NCBI GenBank assembly: GCA_040275305.1
Contig: JBEOJY010000041.1
Span: forward strand, 1-64,000
Reading direction: 5' to 3'
Source of the DNA: JBEOJY01 sp040275305
GTDB taxonomy: Bacteria; Pseudomonadota; Alphaproteobacteria; UBA9219
DNA: 64,000 nt
This document shows, in pieces, positions 8,328-15,443 of this stretch (position 1 is the stretch's first letter; each line of letters starts with the position of its first letter). The position numbers were made by a program, and so were the translations under genes. A model generated the notes under the pieces. That model saw nothing but the letters and a program-made list of their open reading frames with translations, was not told where the DNA came from and did not search any database.

Positions 8328-9080
8328 CGACGCAGGCAAGCTTCCCGACGCATACACGGCATCAACCTCCGAAGCCTTGACGCTAAGCCCGCCAACAGCG
8401 AGCTGCGTCGTGCCGTCCGTGTTCGTGCTGATGCCAGTGACTTTGCCCAACACGCGCACGTCGCTGGGTGTCTCGGCAATACCGTCGGTTCCCGTCGCTG
8501 AGACCGAAAAGGAATACGAACCGTCAGACACAGCATTGCCATAAGCGTCTTTCCCGTCCCAAGTCAGATAATGCAGCCCTTTCGTCGCATCGCCGGATAG
8601 CGTCCTGACAGTCTTGCCGCTCGAATCCTTGATCGTGACAGAAACATCACTCATGGCGGAGTCAAGCTTGTACCCGATTTCGGAAGCTCCGCCCTGTAGC
8701 TCCAGCTTTCCGTCCGAAGCCGTTTCAACATATTGATTGAGATACCCAAGCGAGGCCGTCGCGCCGCTTGAGGACTTCTGCAAATTGATAAGCGTGTCGA
8801 GCTTGGAATTGGTGCTGAGCTGCTGCTCGACGCCCGCGAACTGCACAAGCTCCTGTGTGAACTGGTTGGTGTCGGTTGCGTTGGTGGGGTCCTGATTCTT
8901 GAGCTGGGTCGTCAAGATCGTCAGAAACGTGGAAAAATTCCCCCATGTTTTGGCAATGGAAGTTTCCGTGTTGGACGACGAGGAAGACGAAGTATTGTCG
9001 GCCTCAATCGTCGAAGCCTGTTTGTCTCGATAGGCTTGCAACGCGCTGTCGGCTGTGGAGACGGATGAAACGGTTAACAT
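8319..9080 (-). CDS. flgD: Flagellar hook assembly protein FlgD
   Basis: 253 aa. Scaffold that caps the growing hook and lets FlgE subunits assemble. The FLTILTTQLKNQDPTNATD motif (about residues 52-70) is the hallmark FlgD N-terminal region, followed by QFTQELVQFAGVEQQL; the C-terminal half holds the FlgD Ig/TUDOR-like region with WDGKDAYGNAVSDGSYSF. A GAGG ribosome site lies 7 nt before ATG. It is last in the minus-strand flagellar block, 24 bp after fliK; the hook gene flgE, often next, is absent before the convergent hypothetical gene. Confidence 0.93.
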   Translation of the reverse strand: MLTVSSVSTADSALQAYRDKQASTIEADNTSSSSSSNTETSIAKTWGNFSTFLTILTTQLKNQDPTNATDTNQFTQELVQFAGVEQQLSTNSKLDTLINLQKSSSGATASLGYLNQYVETASDGKLELQGGASEIGYKLDSAMSDVSVTIKDSSGKTVRTLSGDATKGLHYLTWDGKDAYGNAVSDGSYSFSVSATGTDGIAETPSDVRVLGKVTGISTNTDGTTQLAVGGLSVKASEVDAVYASGSLPASST

Positions 9081-9104
9081 AGGGAACCTCTTTCTACTGA
9101 AAAA

Positions 9105-11102
9105 TCAGATTTTGACGTTGACGTGATTGGGAGAGATAACCCAGGTTTCAAGGCTATCGCCGGAAAGAGAGGCTGTGTTTGCTCCAGAATCCAATGACGA
9201 TGACCCGTCGCGAGATCCACCCGCCGAGCCGAAACCGCCATTCTGCGCAGTTTGGTCGAAAGATTGTCCTTGCTGCCCGCCAAGACTGAAACTGAGACTG
9301 CCGGGATCGGCCCGCAATCCCGCTTCCTGCAAGGCGCGCTCAAGCCCGCGCGAGTCTTTCTGCAGCATCTCAAGCGTCGATGGATTACTGGCCACCACCG
9401 TGCCATGCGCCTTGCCGTCGTTCGTCATGTCGATCCTGATATCGATGCGTCCTAGCTCCGTCGGATTAAGCTGGATAGAAAGGCGGTTATCGCCGTTGGC
9501 CAGCGTGCGGTGCAGATGGACGATGATTTGTTCCGCAGGCGACGAAAGCGTCGTCAGACCGCTGCTAGCGGAACGCAGTGAAGCGAGCTGGTTGGCGAAG
9601 CTGTAGGGATTTGTGCCTTTGACGCCTTCCAGTCCTGCCGTAAGCGCCGTATTTCCCGCCGAAGCAGAGCTTCCCGAAGAAGCGCCTCCTTGCTGCCTAA
9701 ACGATCCGGAATCAAGGCTGCCACTGTCGGCGGTTCCCCCCGCTCCTGAAGAGCCAAACAACGCATGCATGGCGTCGTCGGTGCCAAAGGCAGGTGCGGA
9801 AGCAAGCCTTCCCTGTGGTTGCATGGCGTCCCCTGCGGCGTTTGAGAGACTGGCAAGCTGCGCGACCATATGCTCAGCCGTCGTGAAGGCTTTCGCGACA
9901 AGTTCAGCCGATGGCTCCCCAAACGACGCGTCAGGCGTGGTTGTAATGTCCGTCGTCTGACCGTTTGCGCTAACGGCCTGTTCATTCTGCGCGGAAGCCA
10001 GAACCGCCTTAAGACTCTCTGTAATGGATTTTAGATCGGTCTTGAGTTGATGTCCGAGTTCTTCGAAAGGCGTTGAAGTTGCGGCGCTAACGGCTCCCTC
10101 ATCGCGTGACAGTCCCAGCCTGTCGTCAAGCGTGTGGGCAAGCGCCAACAGATCGCGGAGCATATTTTGCGCGCCATGATCGTCGTTTGTGGTCTGATCG
10201 GAAACCTCGGCGTCTGCGGCCAACGCTGAGGATCCCTGCGTGGCCGCAATTACGCTTGCATCCTGAAGTTCGTCTTCCCCATTGCCGATGGCGACTTCCG
10301 AAGCAAGCCGCGCGGCGAAAGCGTCTGCCTCAGAAGACTGATCGTCACTTGCAGCATCGGGATCTGTGGAATCGGCGCAAGTTCGGGAACCACATTCGCC
10401 GTTCATCGCCTGCAAACGCTGCCGCAGTTGCTCCATAAGCGCTTGTAATTCGGCGAACAGGCCGCCAAGAGTTTGAGCGCCGGAATCCCCGGTTTGATCG
10501 TAAGTCGTTGACTCGGTGACTTCGGTATCGTCGCAAGTCTTGTCCGTAGTGCCGTTATCGTCCTTAACTTCTGTCACCTCAGCCGGGGCGGATTCAGCTG
10601 CGCTTCGCGAGTCCCCGGTTCTGTTTAATCCATTCGAATCCGCGCTGACGGCAGTGTTTGGATCGCTGGCGTTTGCGCGTATATATCCGGAAGGCGCCGC
10701 GCAGGAAGTAACATGGTCATGATCGTGGGATACAGTCGAAGTGGGCGCGGCTTTAGGCGCGGAAGGAATTGCGCGCGCGACCGGAAGCGTGGACGAATTG
10801 GCCCCGTAACTTGGTAGTTTGTTTGACCATGTGTTTAAGTAAGATTTCCACGAGGAACCAAGCTCCGCTAAAGACGAGCCTGTGAGCGTGCGAGAATCCG
10901 CCAATACCCCAGAAAGCGAAGAAGTCCCCCCCTGATTGGTTGCCCCCCCGCTCGCCCCGTTGCGAAGCTGGTCAAGCAGCGAGCTAAAAAGACTAGCGGT
11001 GTCGGTCAACTCGTTAGAGGCAGCCCCCGCGCCGGACGCAACTGTTGCCGAAGCGGCAGGCAAAGAGGAAGAAAGGGAATTGGTTAGACGAAGACTGGAC
11101 AT
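9105..11102 (-). CDS. fliK: Flagellar hook-length control protein FliK
   Basis: 665 aa. Molecular ruler that sets hook length and switches export specificity. The first ~470 residues are Ser/Ala/Thr/Asp-rich, low-complexity ruler sequence; the C-terminal Flg_hook domain is clear (NRLSIQLNPTELGRIDIRID, then QKDSRGLERALQEAGL). I use ATG 11102 rather than the frame's first start at 11135, because GGAG sits 6 nt upstream and a sigma-54 promoter overlaps the upstream option. Two C7 runs (near 10925 and 10942) lie in the 5' part. Longer than many FliK proteins, mostly in the ruler region. Confidence 0.88.
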   Translation of the reverse strand: MSSLRLTNSLSSSLPAASATVASGAGAASNELTDTASLFSSLLDQLRNGASGGATNQGGTSSLSGVLADSRTLTGSSLAELGSSWKSYLNTWSNKLPSYGANSSTLPVARAIPSAPKAAPTSTVSHDHDHVTSCAAPSGYIRANASDPNTAVSADSNGLNRTGDSRSAAESAPAEVTEVKDDNGTTDKTCDDTEVTESTTYDQTGDSGAQTLGGLFAELQALMEQLRQRLQAMNGECGSRTCADSTDPDAASDDQSSEADAFAARLASEVAIGNGEDELQDASVIAATQGSSALAADAEVSDQTTNDDHGAQNMLRDLLALAHTLDDRLGLSRDEGAVSAATSTPFEELGHQLKTDLKSITESLKAVLASAQNEQAVSANGQTTDITTTPDASFGEPSAELVAKAFTTAEHMVAQLASLSNAAGDAMQPQGRLASAPAFGTDDAMHALFGSSGAGGTADSGSLDSGSFRQQGGASSGSSASAGNTALTAGLEGVKGTNPYSFANQLASLRSASSGLTTLSSPAEQIIVHLHRTLANGDNRLSIQLNPTELGRIDIRIDMTNDGKAHGTVVASNPSTLEMLQKDSRGLERALQEAGLRADPGSLSFSLGGQQGQSFDQTAQNGGFGSAGGSRDGSSSLDSGANTASLSGDSLETWVISPNHVNVKI

Positions 11103-11131
11103 GAAAATCTCCACAGGCCTCGACGTGCTAA

Positions 11132-11146
11132 GCAATAATTGGGCCA
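11132..11146 (-). promoter_or_regulatory. Sigma-54-type promoter for fliK
   Basis: On the minus strand, TGGCCC-N5-TTGC places the -24 GG and -12 GC exactly 10 nt apart, one mismatch from TGGCAC-N5-TTGC. It predicts a start about 18 nt before the fliK ATG. Confidence 0.55.
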
Positions 11147-11197
11147 GATGCTCATGACGCGCTTAGTTTTCGTAAATTTCAAACCGCTAGCCCCGTT

Positions 11198-11380
11198 TCA
11201 GAACCGCTCGCCGAACAATTGCTTCGCCGCTTCAAACCGCCGCTGGATAAAGGAAGGCCGTGCGCGCGGTTTGCACCCTCTCAAGCGCGTGAACTGGCTG
11301 GAATCAAAATGCAGCTCCGACTCGGGAAGCATAGGAAGCGATGCCAGCGGCGAAACACACTGGAAAGAAAGTCTAAGCAT
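11198..11380 (-). CDS. Small ORF between the flgN-like gene and fliK
   Basis: 60 codons in a flagellar operon gap, overlapping the end of the flgN-like gene by 8 bp, as in translational coupling. It begins MLRLSFQCVSPLASLP and ends in a basic/amphipathic stretch, RRFEAAKQLFGERF. I recognise no family. It could be a genuine small flagellar protein, or a chance frame in the spacer that holds the fliK promoter. No membrane segment is evident. Confidence 0.3.
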   Translation of the reverse strand: MLRLSFQCVSPLASLPMLPESELHFDSSQFTRLRGCKPRARPSFIQRRFEAAKQLFGERF

Positions 11381-11915
11381 TGCGCCTCACGACGATAGGG
11401 GTGCAGGACGGGCTATATTGCCCGATGGTGGATTTTCCCGGTTTCATCTTGTTGTAACCGTCGGCAGGCAAGGCATCTTTCTTGACAAGCGAAACGATCA
11501 TTTGTGTAAGCTTCTGAATCGCGAGAATGGCGGCGCGAAGTCCATGAGCATTGCGTTGCGTGGCAAGCGAAAGGCGTTCAGACGCAGTTCGCGCTTCGCG
11601 TCGCAAAGGCTCGGATACCTGTTTGAGTAGCTGGGGATAGCAAGTAAAAACCTGAAGGCTGGCGTGGTAGTCGAGCGCGAGCCGTTGCTTTGTTCTCAAA
11701 AGCTCCGCATGCTCGGAAACCTTGCGCTTAATGATAAGTTCCTGTTCGCGATCAAGCAATTCTGCCAGCCGATTCGAAATATCGATGGCCATGCGCAACG
11801 CTTTTTCAGGCTCCGGCGCGAGGGGCGTTGCAGGCTGGCTTCCCCCGTTGGACATCGTCGCGGGAGCAACGGCCTTAACGGGTTTTGGTGTCGGCGCGGG
11901 TTTAGAAGAACTCAT
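11373..11915 (-). CDS. FlgN-like flagellar export chaperone
   Basis: 180 aa, predominantly helical. A Pro/Ala/Lys-rich N-terminal 38 residues precede a long coiled-coil-like segment (MAIDISNRLAELLDREQELI, then later a TQMIVSLVKK helix), the architecture of FlgN-type chaperones that bind hook-filament junction proteins FlgK and FlgL. Position between flgJ and fliK supports a flagellar role. The C-terminal tail (KPGKSTIGQYSPS) is short and basic, as in some alphaproteobacterial relatives. The family call rests on helical pattern and context, not on an invariant motif. Confidence 0.6.
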   Translation of the reverse strand: MSSSKPAPTPKPVKAVAPATMSNGGSQPATPLAPEPEKALRMAIDISNRLAELLDREQELIIKRKVSEHAELLRTKQRLALDYHASLQVFTCYPQLLKQVSEPLRREARTASERLSLATQRNAHGLRAAILAIQKLTQMIVSLVKKDALPADGYNKMKPGKSTIGQYSPSCTPIVVRRNA

Positions 11916-11943
11916 GATAAGGCCTCATGGATGAATATTGATG

Positions 11944-12342
11944 TTAAAGGGCGGGCTGCGATTCCGCCGCCTTGCCAGTGGCAGCCTCCTGCGCCTGCAA
12001 GAGAGCGTTTTTTACCGAAGCGGTTAGTCCGAACTGTCCATTTTGAGCGATTTGCTTGCCATATTCCTGAACCATGAAACTGCGCATGACTTCCTCGCCA
12101 TGCCCGCCGCCGAACATGGGATCGACCGCAAGGCTATCGAAAACCGGCTTGAGCATTTCGCTGACAAACATGCTTTCGAAGTCCTTGGCGGCCTTGTCGA
12201 TGGACTTCATCTGGGCCGGAGAAAGCTGGCTGGAATCCTTGGAGGAAACCGTGTATTTGGCGGACTTTTGCCCGAGGTCGGTCAGGGAGGGGCGACTGTG
12301 TGAAAGGGCGATATCGCCGAGTGATTGCAAGGACGTATCCAT
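11944..12342 (-). CDS. flgJ: Rod-binding protein FlgJ (rod-cap domain only)
   Basis: 132 aa. Capping scaffold for flagellar rod assembly in the periplasm. The conserved core is AAKDFESMFVSEMLKPVFDSL, then MFGGGHGEEVMRSFMVQEYGKQIA. Unlike enterobacterial FlgJ, it has no C-terminal GH73 muramidase domain, which is normal in alphaproteobacteria where a separate lytic enzyme does that work. It starts 2 nt after the flgI stop, so the two are translationally coupled. Confidence 0.92.
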   Translation of the reverse strand: MDTSLQSLGDIALSHSRPSLTDLGQKSAKYTVSSKDSSQLSPAQMKSIDKAAKDFESMFVSEMLKPVFDSLAVDPMFGGGHGEEVMRSFMVQEYGKQIAQNGQFGLTASVKNALLQAQEAATGKAAESQPAL

Positions 12343-12344
12343 GG

Positions 12345-13520
12345 CTACATGAGCTCCAAATCGGCCTGTAAAGCGCCTGCCGCCTTGACGGATTGCAGGA
12401 TTGCGATCATATCTCGCGGCCCAATTCCGAGCGCGTTAAGGCCTTGCACAAGCGTTTGCAGGCTTACCCCTGTGCTTAGCATCGCGAGCTTGTTGTCCTT
12501 GCCTTCATCGACGTTCAGCGAAGTGCGCGGCACCACCACGGTCTCGCCAGTTGAAAGCGGCGCGGGCTGCGACACCTGCGGCATTTCGCTGATGCGGATC
12601 GTTAAATTGCCCTGCGCGATAGCGACAGTGTCGATCCGCACGTCCTGCCCTATGACGATGATTCCTGTCTGCTCATCAATCACGACCTTCGCGAGTTGGT
12701 CGGGCTGCACAGACAACTGCTCAATTTCGGTCATCAGGCTAACGATATCGGCGCGACGTTCTGGCGGAACATGCAGCCGCACCGTCGCGGAGTCGGAAGC
12801 TTCCGCAGGCTTGCCTTTGATACGCTGGTTGATGACATCTGCCACGCGCTGCGCGGTTGTGAAATCGGGATTGCGCAGCGAAAGACGCAAGGTGCTGAAA
12901 TCTGTAAGCCGGAAATTGATTTCGCGCTCAACAATCGCACCATTGGCGATACGCCCCGAGGTTGGAACGCCCCGCGTAACCGAAGACCCGCTCGCGCCCT
13001 GAGCGCTGAAACCGGAAGATACAGCCCCCTGCGCGACCGCGTAAACCTCGCCGTCGGCGCCCTGCAGTGGCGTGACAAGCAACATGCCGCCCTGCAAACT
13101 CTTAGCATCGCCCATCGTGCCGATCGTGACGTCGACGCGTGAACCCTGCGCAGCGAAGGGTGGCAGCGTCGCGGTGACCATCACGGCGGCTATGTTCTTG
13201 GTCTTGATCGTGCTGAAATCGCCTTGTTCGTTGATGCCAAGCCTTTCAAGCATGCCGATCAGGCTGCGAGCTGTGAAGGGCGAGTTCGTCAGCGTATCAC
13301 CCGTTCCGTTTAGCCCGACCACCAACCCATAACCGACCAGCATATTATCGCGCACGCCCTCGAAATTGACGATATCCTTAAGCCGCGAAGCGGCTTCTGC
13401 CTGCGAAAACGGCGCGAGCGCCGCCAGCGTGATAGCCGCCGCCGCCACGCTGTTACGCAAACAAGTCCGTAGACGCGGACGGAAGCTCCGAATCCATAAC
13501 AGGGATATTTGATTGATCAT
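12345..13520 (-). CDS. flgI: Flagellar P-ring protein FlgI
   Basis: 391 aa. Forms the periplasmic P-ring around the rod in the peptidoglycan layer. A long N-region with a Sec signal peptide ends near residue 44 (SQAEAASRLKD), followed by family motifs VRDNMLVGYGLVVGLNGTGD and NIAAVMVTATLPPFAAQGSR. First gene of the minus-strand flagellar operon, with a consensus sigma-54 promoter 43-58 bp upstream. The ribosome site is weak. Divergent from fliX, the same arrangement known in Caulobacter. Confidence 0.96.
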   Translation of the reverse strand: MINQISLLWIRSFRPRLRTCLRNSVAAAAITLAALAPFSQAEAASRLKDIVNFEGVRDNMLVGYGLVVGLNGTGDTLTNSPFTARSLIGMLERLGINEQGDFSTIKTKNIAAVMVTATLPPFAAQGSRVDVTIGTMGDAKSLQGGMLLVTPLQGADGEVYAVAQGAVSSGFSAQGASGSSVTRGVPTSGRIANGAIVEREINFRLTDFSTLRLSLRNPDFTTAQRVADVINQRIKGKPAEASDSATVRLHVPPERRADIVSLMTEIEQLSVQPDQLAKVVIDEQTGIIVIGQDVRIDTVAIAQGNLTIRISEMPQVSQPAPLSTGETVVVPRTSLNVDEGKDNKLAMLSTGVSLQTLVQGLNALGIGPRDMIAILQSVKAAGALQADLELM

Positions 13521-13562
13521 GAGGGAGCTCTAATGCCATATAATACGTCACCGCATCCACAA

Positions 13563-13578
13563 GCAAAGACTGTGCCAA
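13563..13578 (-). promoter_or_regulatory. Sigma-54 promoter for the flgI operon
   Basis: The minus strand reads TTGGCACAGTCTTTGC: a perfect TGGCAC-N5-TTGC, with GG at 13576-13575 and GC at 13564-13563. Predicted start near 13551. Confidence 0.85.
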
Positions 13579-13676
13579 TCAATGGCGTTGCGCCTGAGTG
13601 GCGCAAAACAACTTGATTCCGCTGTGTGCTTGCTTCACCATTGCGAAGTGATGGCCATGACGCCTTAAAAATTATA

Positions 13677-13969
13677 AGGAAATACAGGCGTGTTACATGC
13701 TACCCTACAGAAATGTACATTGATATTGCAGGACAAATAAGCCGCCAGCGTCATTCCGGCGCAAGCCGGAATCCAGCTTGCGAGCGGCAGCGAGCGGAAC
13801 AGAATGGATTTACGGCCTGCGATTGTGAGCGCGATTGAGAGTCTTTCGCGCCACAGACGCGGCGCTGCTACTTCCGGCTTTCGCCGGAATGACGCGGACG
13901 GTCACAACGAATCTTGTTCTGAAGCAATGAGTTAAGGTGTAGGGTGGTGTGAGGAAATACAGGCGTGTT
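13677..13969. repeat. Repeat family 1, copy A, with 18-bp flanking direct repeats
   Basis: A 257-bp element (13695-13951) is bracketed by two identical copies of AGGAAATACAGGCGTGTT (13677-13694 and 13952-13969). Its ends are imperfect inverted repeats around CTACCCTAC. Inside are two facing hairpins (ATTCCGGC-GCAA-GCCGGAAT and TTCCGGC-TTTC-GCCGGAA) and a near-palindrome around cagacgcggcgc. It sits between the divergent flgI and fliX sigma-54 promoters. Closest relatives in the window are at 24837-25117 and 38076-38255. No coding content. Confidence 0.85.
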
Positions 13970-14143
13970 GTTTAATTCCCGTGTGTGCGACAAGGCCTGT
14001 GTCATTGTGAGGAGATTTTAAGGGCGCAGGCGATCCACAACAATCCACGGCACAGCGCTTGTGGTAGGATCGTATGACTTCTGCGCGCAACGTGATCCTT
14101 AAGGTTAAGGCTTGTGGCGGATGTGAAGAGAGGCGACTTGGTG
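13970..14143. other. flgI-fliX spacer, remainder
   Basis: About 170 bp between repeat copy A and the fliX promoter, with no gene. It contains a further hairpin-prone segment (around gcacagcgcttgtg). An activator (FlbD-like) enhancer would be expected within this or the repeat region, but I cannot pick one out. Confidence 0.4.
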
Positions 14144-14144
14144 T

Positions 14145-14160
14145 TAGGCACAGGTTTTGC
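14145..14160 (+). promoter_or_regulatory. Sigma-54 promoter for fliX
   Basis: TAGGCACAGGTTTTGC: GG at 14147-14148 and GC at 14159-14160 are 10 nt apart, one mismatch from TGGCAC-N5-TTGC. Predicted start near 14172, about 44 nt before the GTG start. Confidence 0.8.
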
Positions 14161-14215
14161 GTCAAATATGGTAATGGGGTGCCATGAAGCCTTGGAATTC
14201 AAATGAGGGATGCTC

Positions 14216-14647
14216 GTGATCGGTAAGATTGAAGGCACAGGGCCAGTGCACACGTCACAACCGATCCGCCGCGTTGGTAAAACGGGTGCGTCGGGAGGCG
14301 CAAGTTTCGCTCGCCATCTGGACGAAGCATCGGAGTCGGGCTCAACATCCTCCTTGACGGGCGCAAGCAGCGTTTCAGGCATTCTGGGCATACAGGAAGT
14401 CGACGATGCCCTATCGCGCGCCTCGCGCGGCAAATTACGCGCGCAAGACATTTTGGACCGCTTGGACGAGCTGCGCCACGACCTTCTGCTTGGCGCGCTG
14501 TCCTACGAAAGGCTCCAGAACCTTGCGCGAATCGTAAGCGCGCATCGTGGTAAAGTCGATGATCCGCGCCTTACCGCCATCCTCGATGAAATCGACCTCC
14601 GGGCGCAGGTCGAACTTGCGAAATTCGCCACGCTCAAGCCCCCCTGA
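14216..14647 (+). CDS. fliX: Flagellar assembly regulator FliX
   Basis: 143 aa. In Caulobacter FliX is a class II protein that controls the sigma-54 activator FlbD and couples early basal-body assembly to later flagellar transcription. The conserved C-terminal half is present: ALSRASRGKLRAQDILDRLD, then HDLLLGALSYERLQNLARIV, ending in DEIDLRAQVELAK. I prefer GTG 14216 because GAGGG lies 6 nt upstream; the in-frame ATG at 14210 directly abuts that ribosome site. Divergent from flgI, each with its own sigma-54 promoter. Confidence 0.9.
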   Translation: MIGKIEGTGPVHTSQPIRRVGKTGASGGASFARHLDEASESGSTSSLTGASSVSGILGIQEVDDALSRASRGKLRAQDILDRLDELRHDLLLGALSYERLQNLARIVSAHRGKVDDPRLTAILDEIDLRAQVELAKFATLKPP

Positions 14648-14656
14648 TATCGACTG

Positions 14657-15245
14657 TCAAGTGGTAAGCGCTAACGGGTTCAGTTCGCGCCAACGCGGAC
14701 TACCATCGACTGGCGGCTTGTAAGGGGCGTTTCGTGATGGCGTTAAGCTGGAGACAAGCAGGATAAGTTGGGCGGCGCGTTCCCTGTTAAGATTTTCCAT
14801 CTGTTTGGCATCCCGAAAACCCGCTTCAGCGATTTTGCCCCATGTGGCGCGCGACAGCGTTTCAAGCCGCCCGTTCGCGCCAAATTCCAGAGGAAGCAAA
14901 GAGTAACGTTTTGCAGTATCCTCCTCAACGATAACGCCATGCCCGTTGGGAAAGGAATAATGAGCCAACCATGGGGGCCCCCCCCGCAGACGCAAGAAGT
15001 GAGGAGCTGATCGCCATTCTCCGCGCTTTGTTTCCCGTGAATCCCATCGTTGCTAGTTTTTCAGACAGCGGAACGAAGGGTTGGTGTAAGGGAGCAAATC
15101 CCAGTCCTTCAGCCAAATGCCCATCAATTCTGGCAAGAATGGCGCTGACCTGATCTGCTGATAATACCGGACCTGCGGAAGTGGCGAACAGGTCAGAAGC
15201 GACGGAGGGGGAACCCTCTGCCCTTTGTATAGAAGTAACGCGCAT
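14657..15245 (-). pseudogene. Gene of unknown function broken by a frameshift at a G8 tract
   Basis: Two overlapping minus-strand frames look like halves of one protein. The first (from ATG 15245) reads MRVTSIQRAEGSPSVA and continues through LSADQVSAILARIDGHLAEG to SSSLLASAG; the second continues as PPWLAHYSFPNGHGVIVEED, then TWGKIAEAGFRDAKQMENLN, ending at 14657. They meet at C8 on the plus strand (14978-14985); seven residues (G7 on the coding strand) would join them in frame as one protein of about 195 aa. The intact first frame instead runs off as PMVGSLFLSQRAWRYR. I recognise no family; its neighbours are fliX and a chemoreceptor. Confidence 0.55.
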
Positions 15246-15443
15246 GACTTGCCTCCTCTAATCAAAGAGAGCTAAGACAACAACACGTTACGATCATATC
15301 ACAATTACGGGCCGACCGCTATGAGCATGCCAAAAAAGTCCTGCGATAAACAATATGCCTATCGCACCTGAAGAGTTGGCGAAGTTGTCATCGCGGAGCG
15401 CAGCGAGGCGAATGAATGGCAACAGCATTGCTCCATGCGTCGA

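Noticed and set aside
13700..13960. CRISPR-type array suggested by repeated strings
   Set aside because: The repeated strings are a single interspersed element with hairpins and flanking direct repeats, not regularly spaced units with unique spacers.
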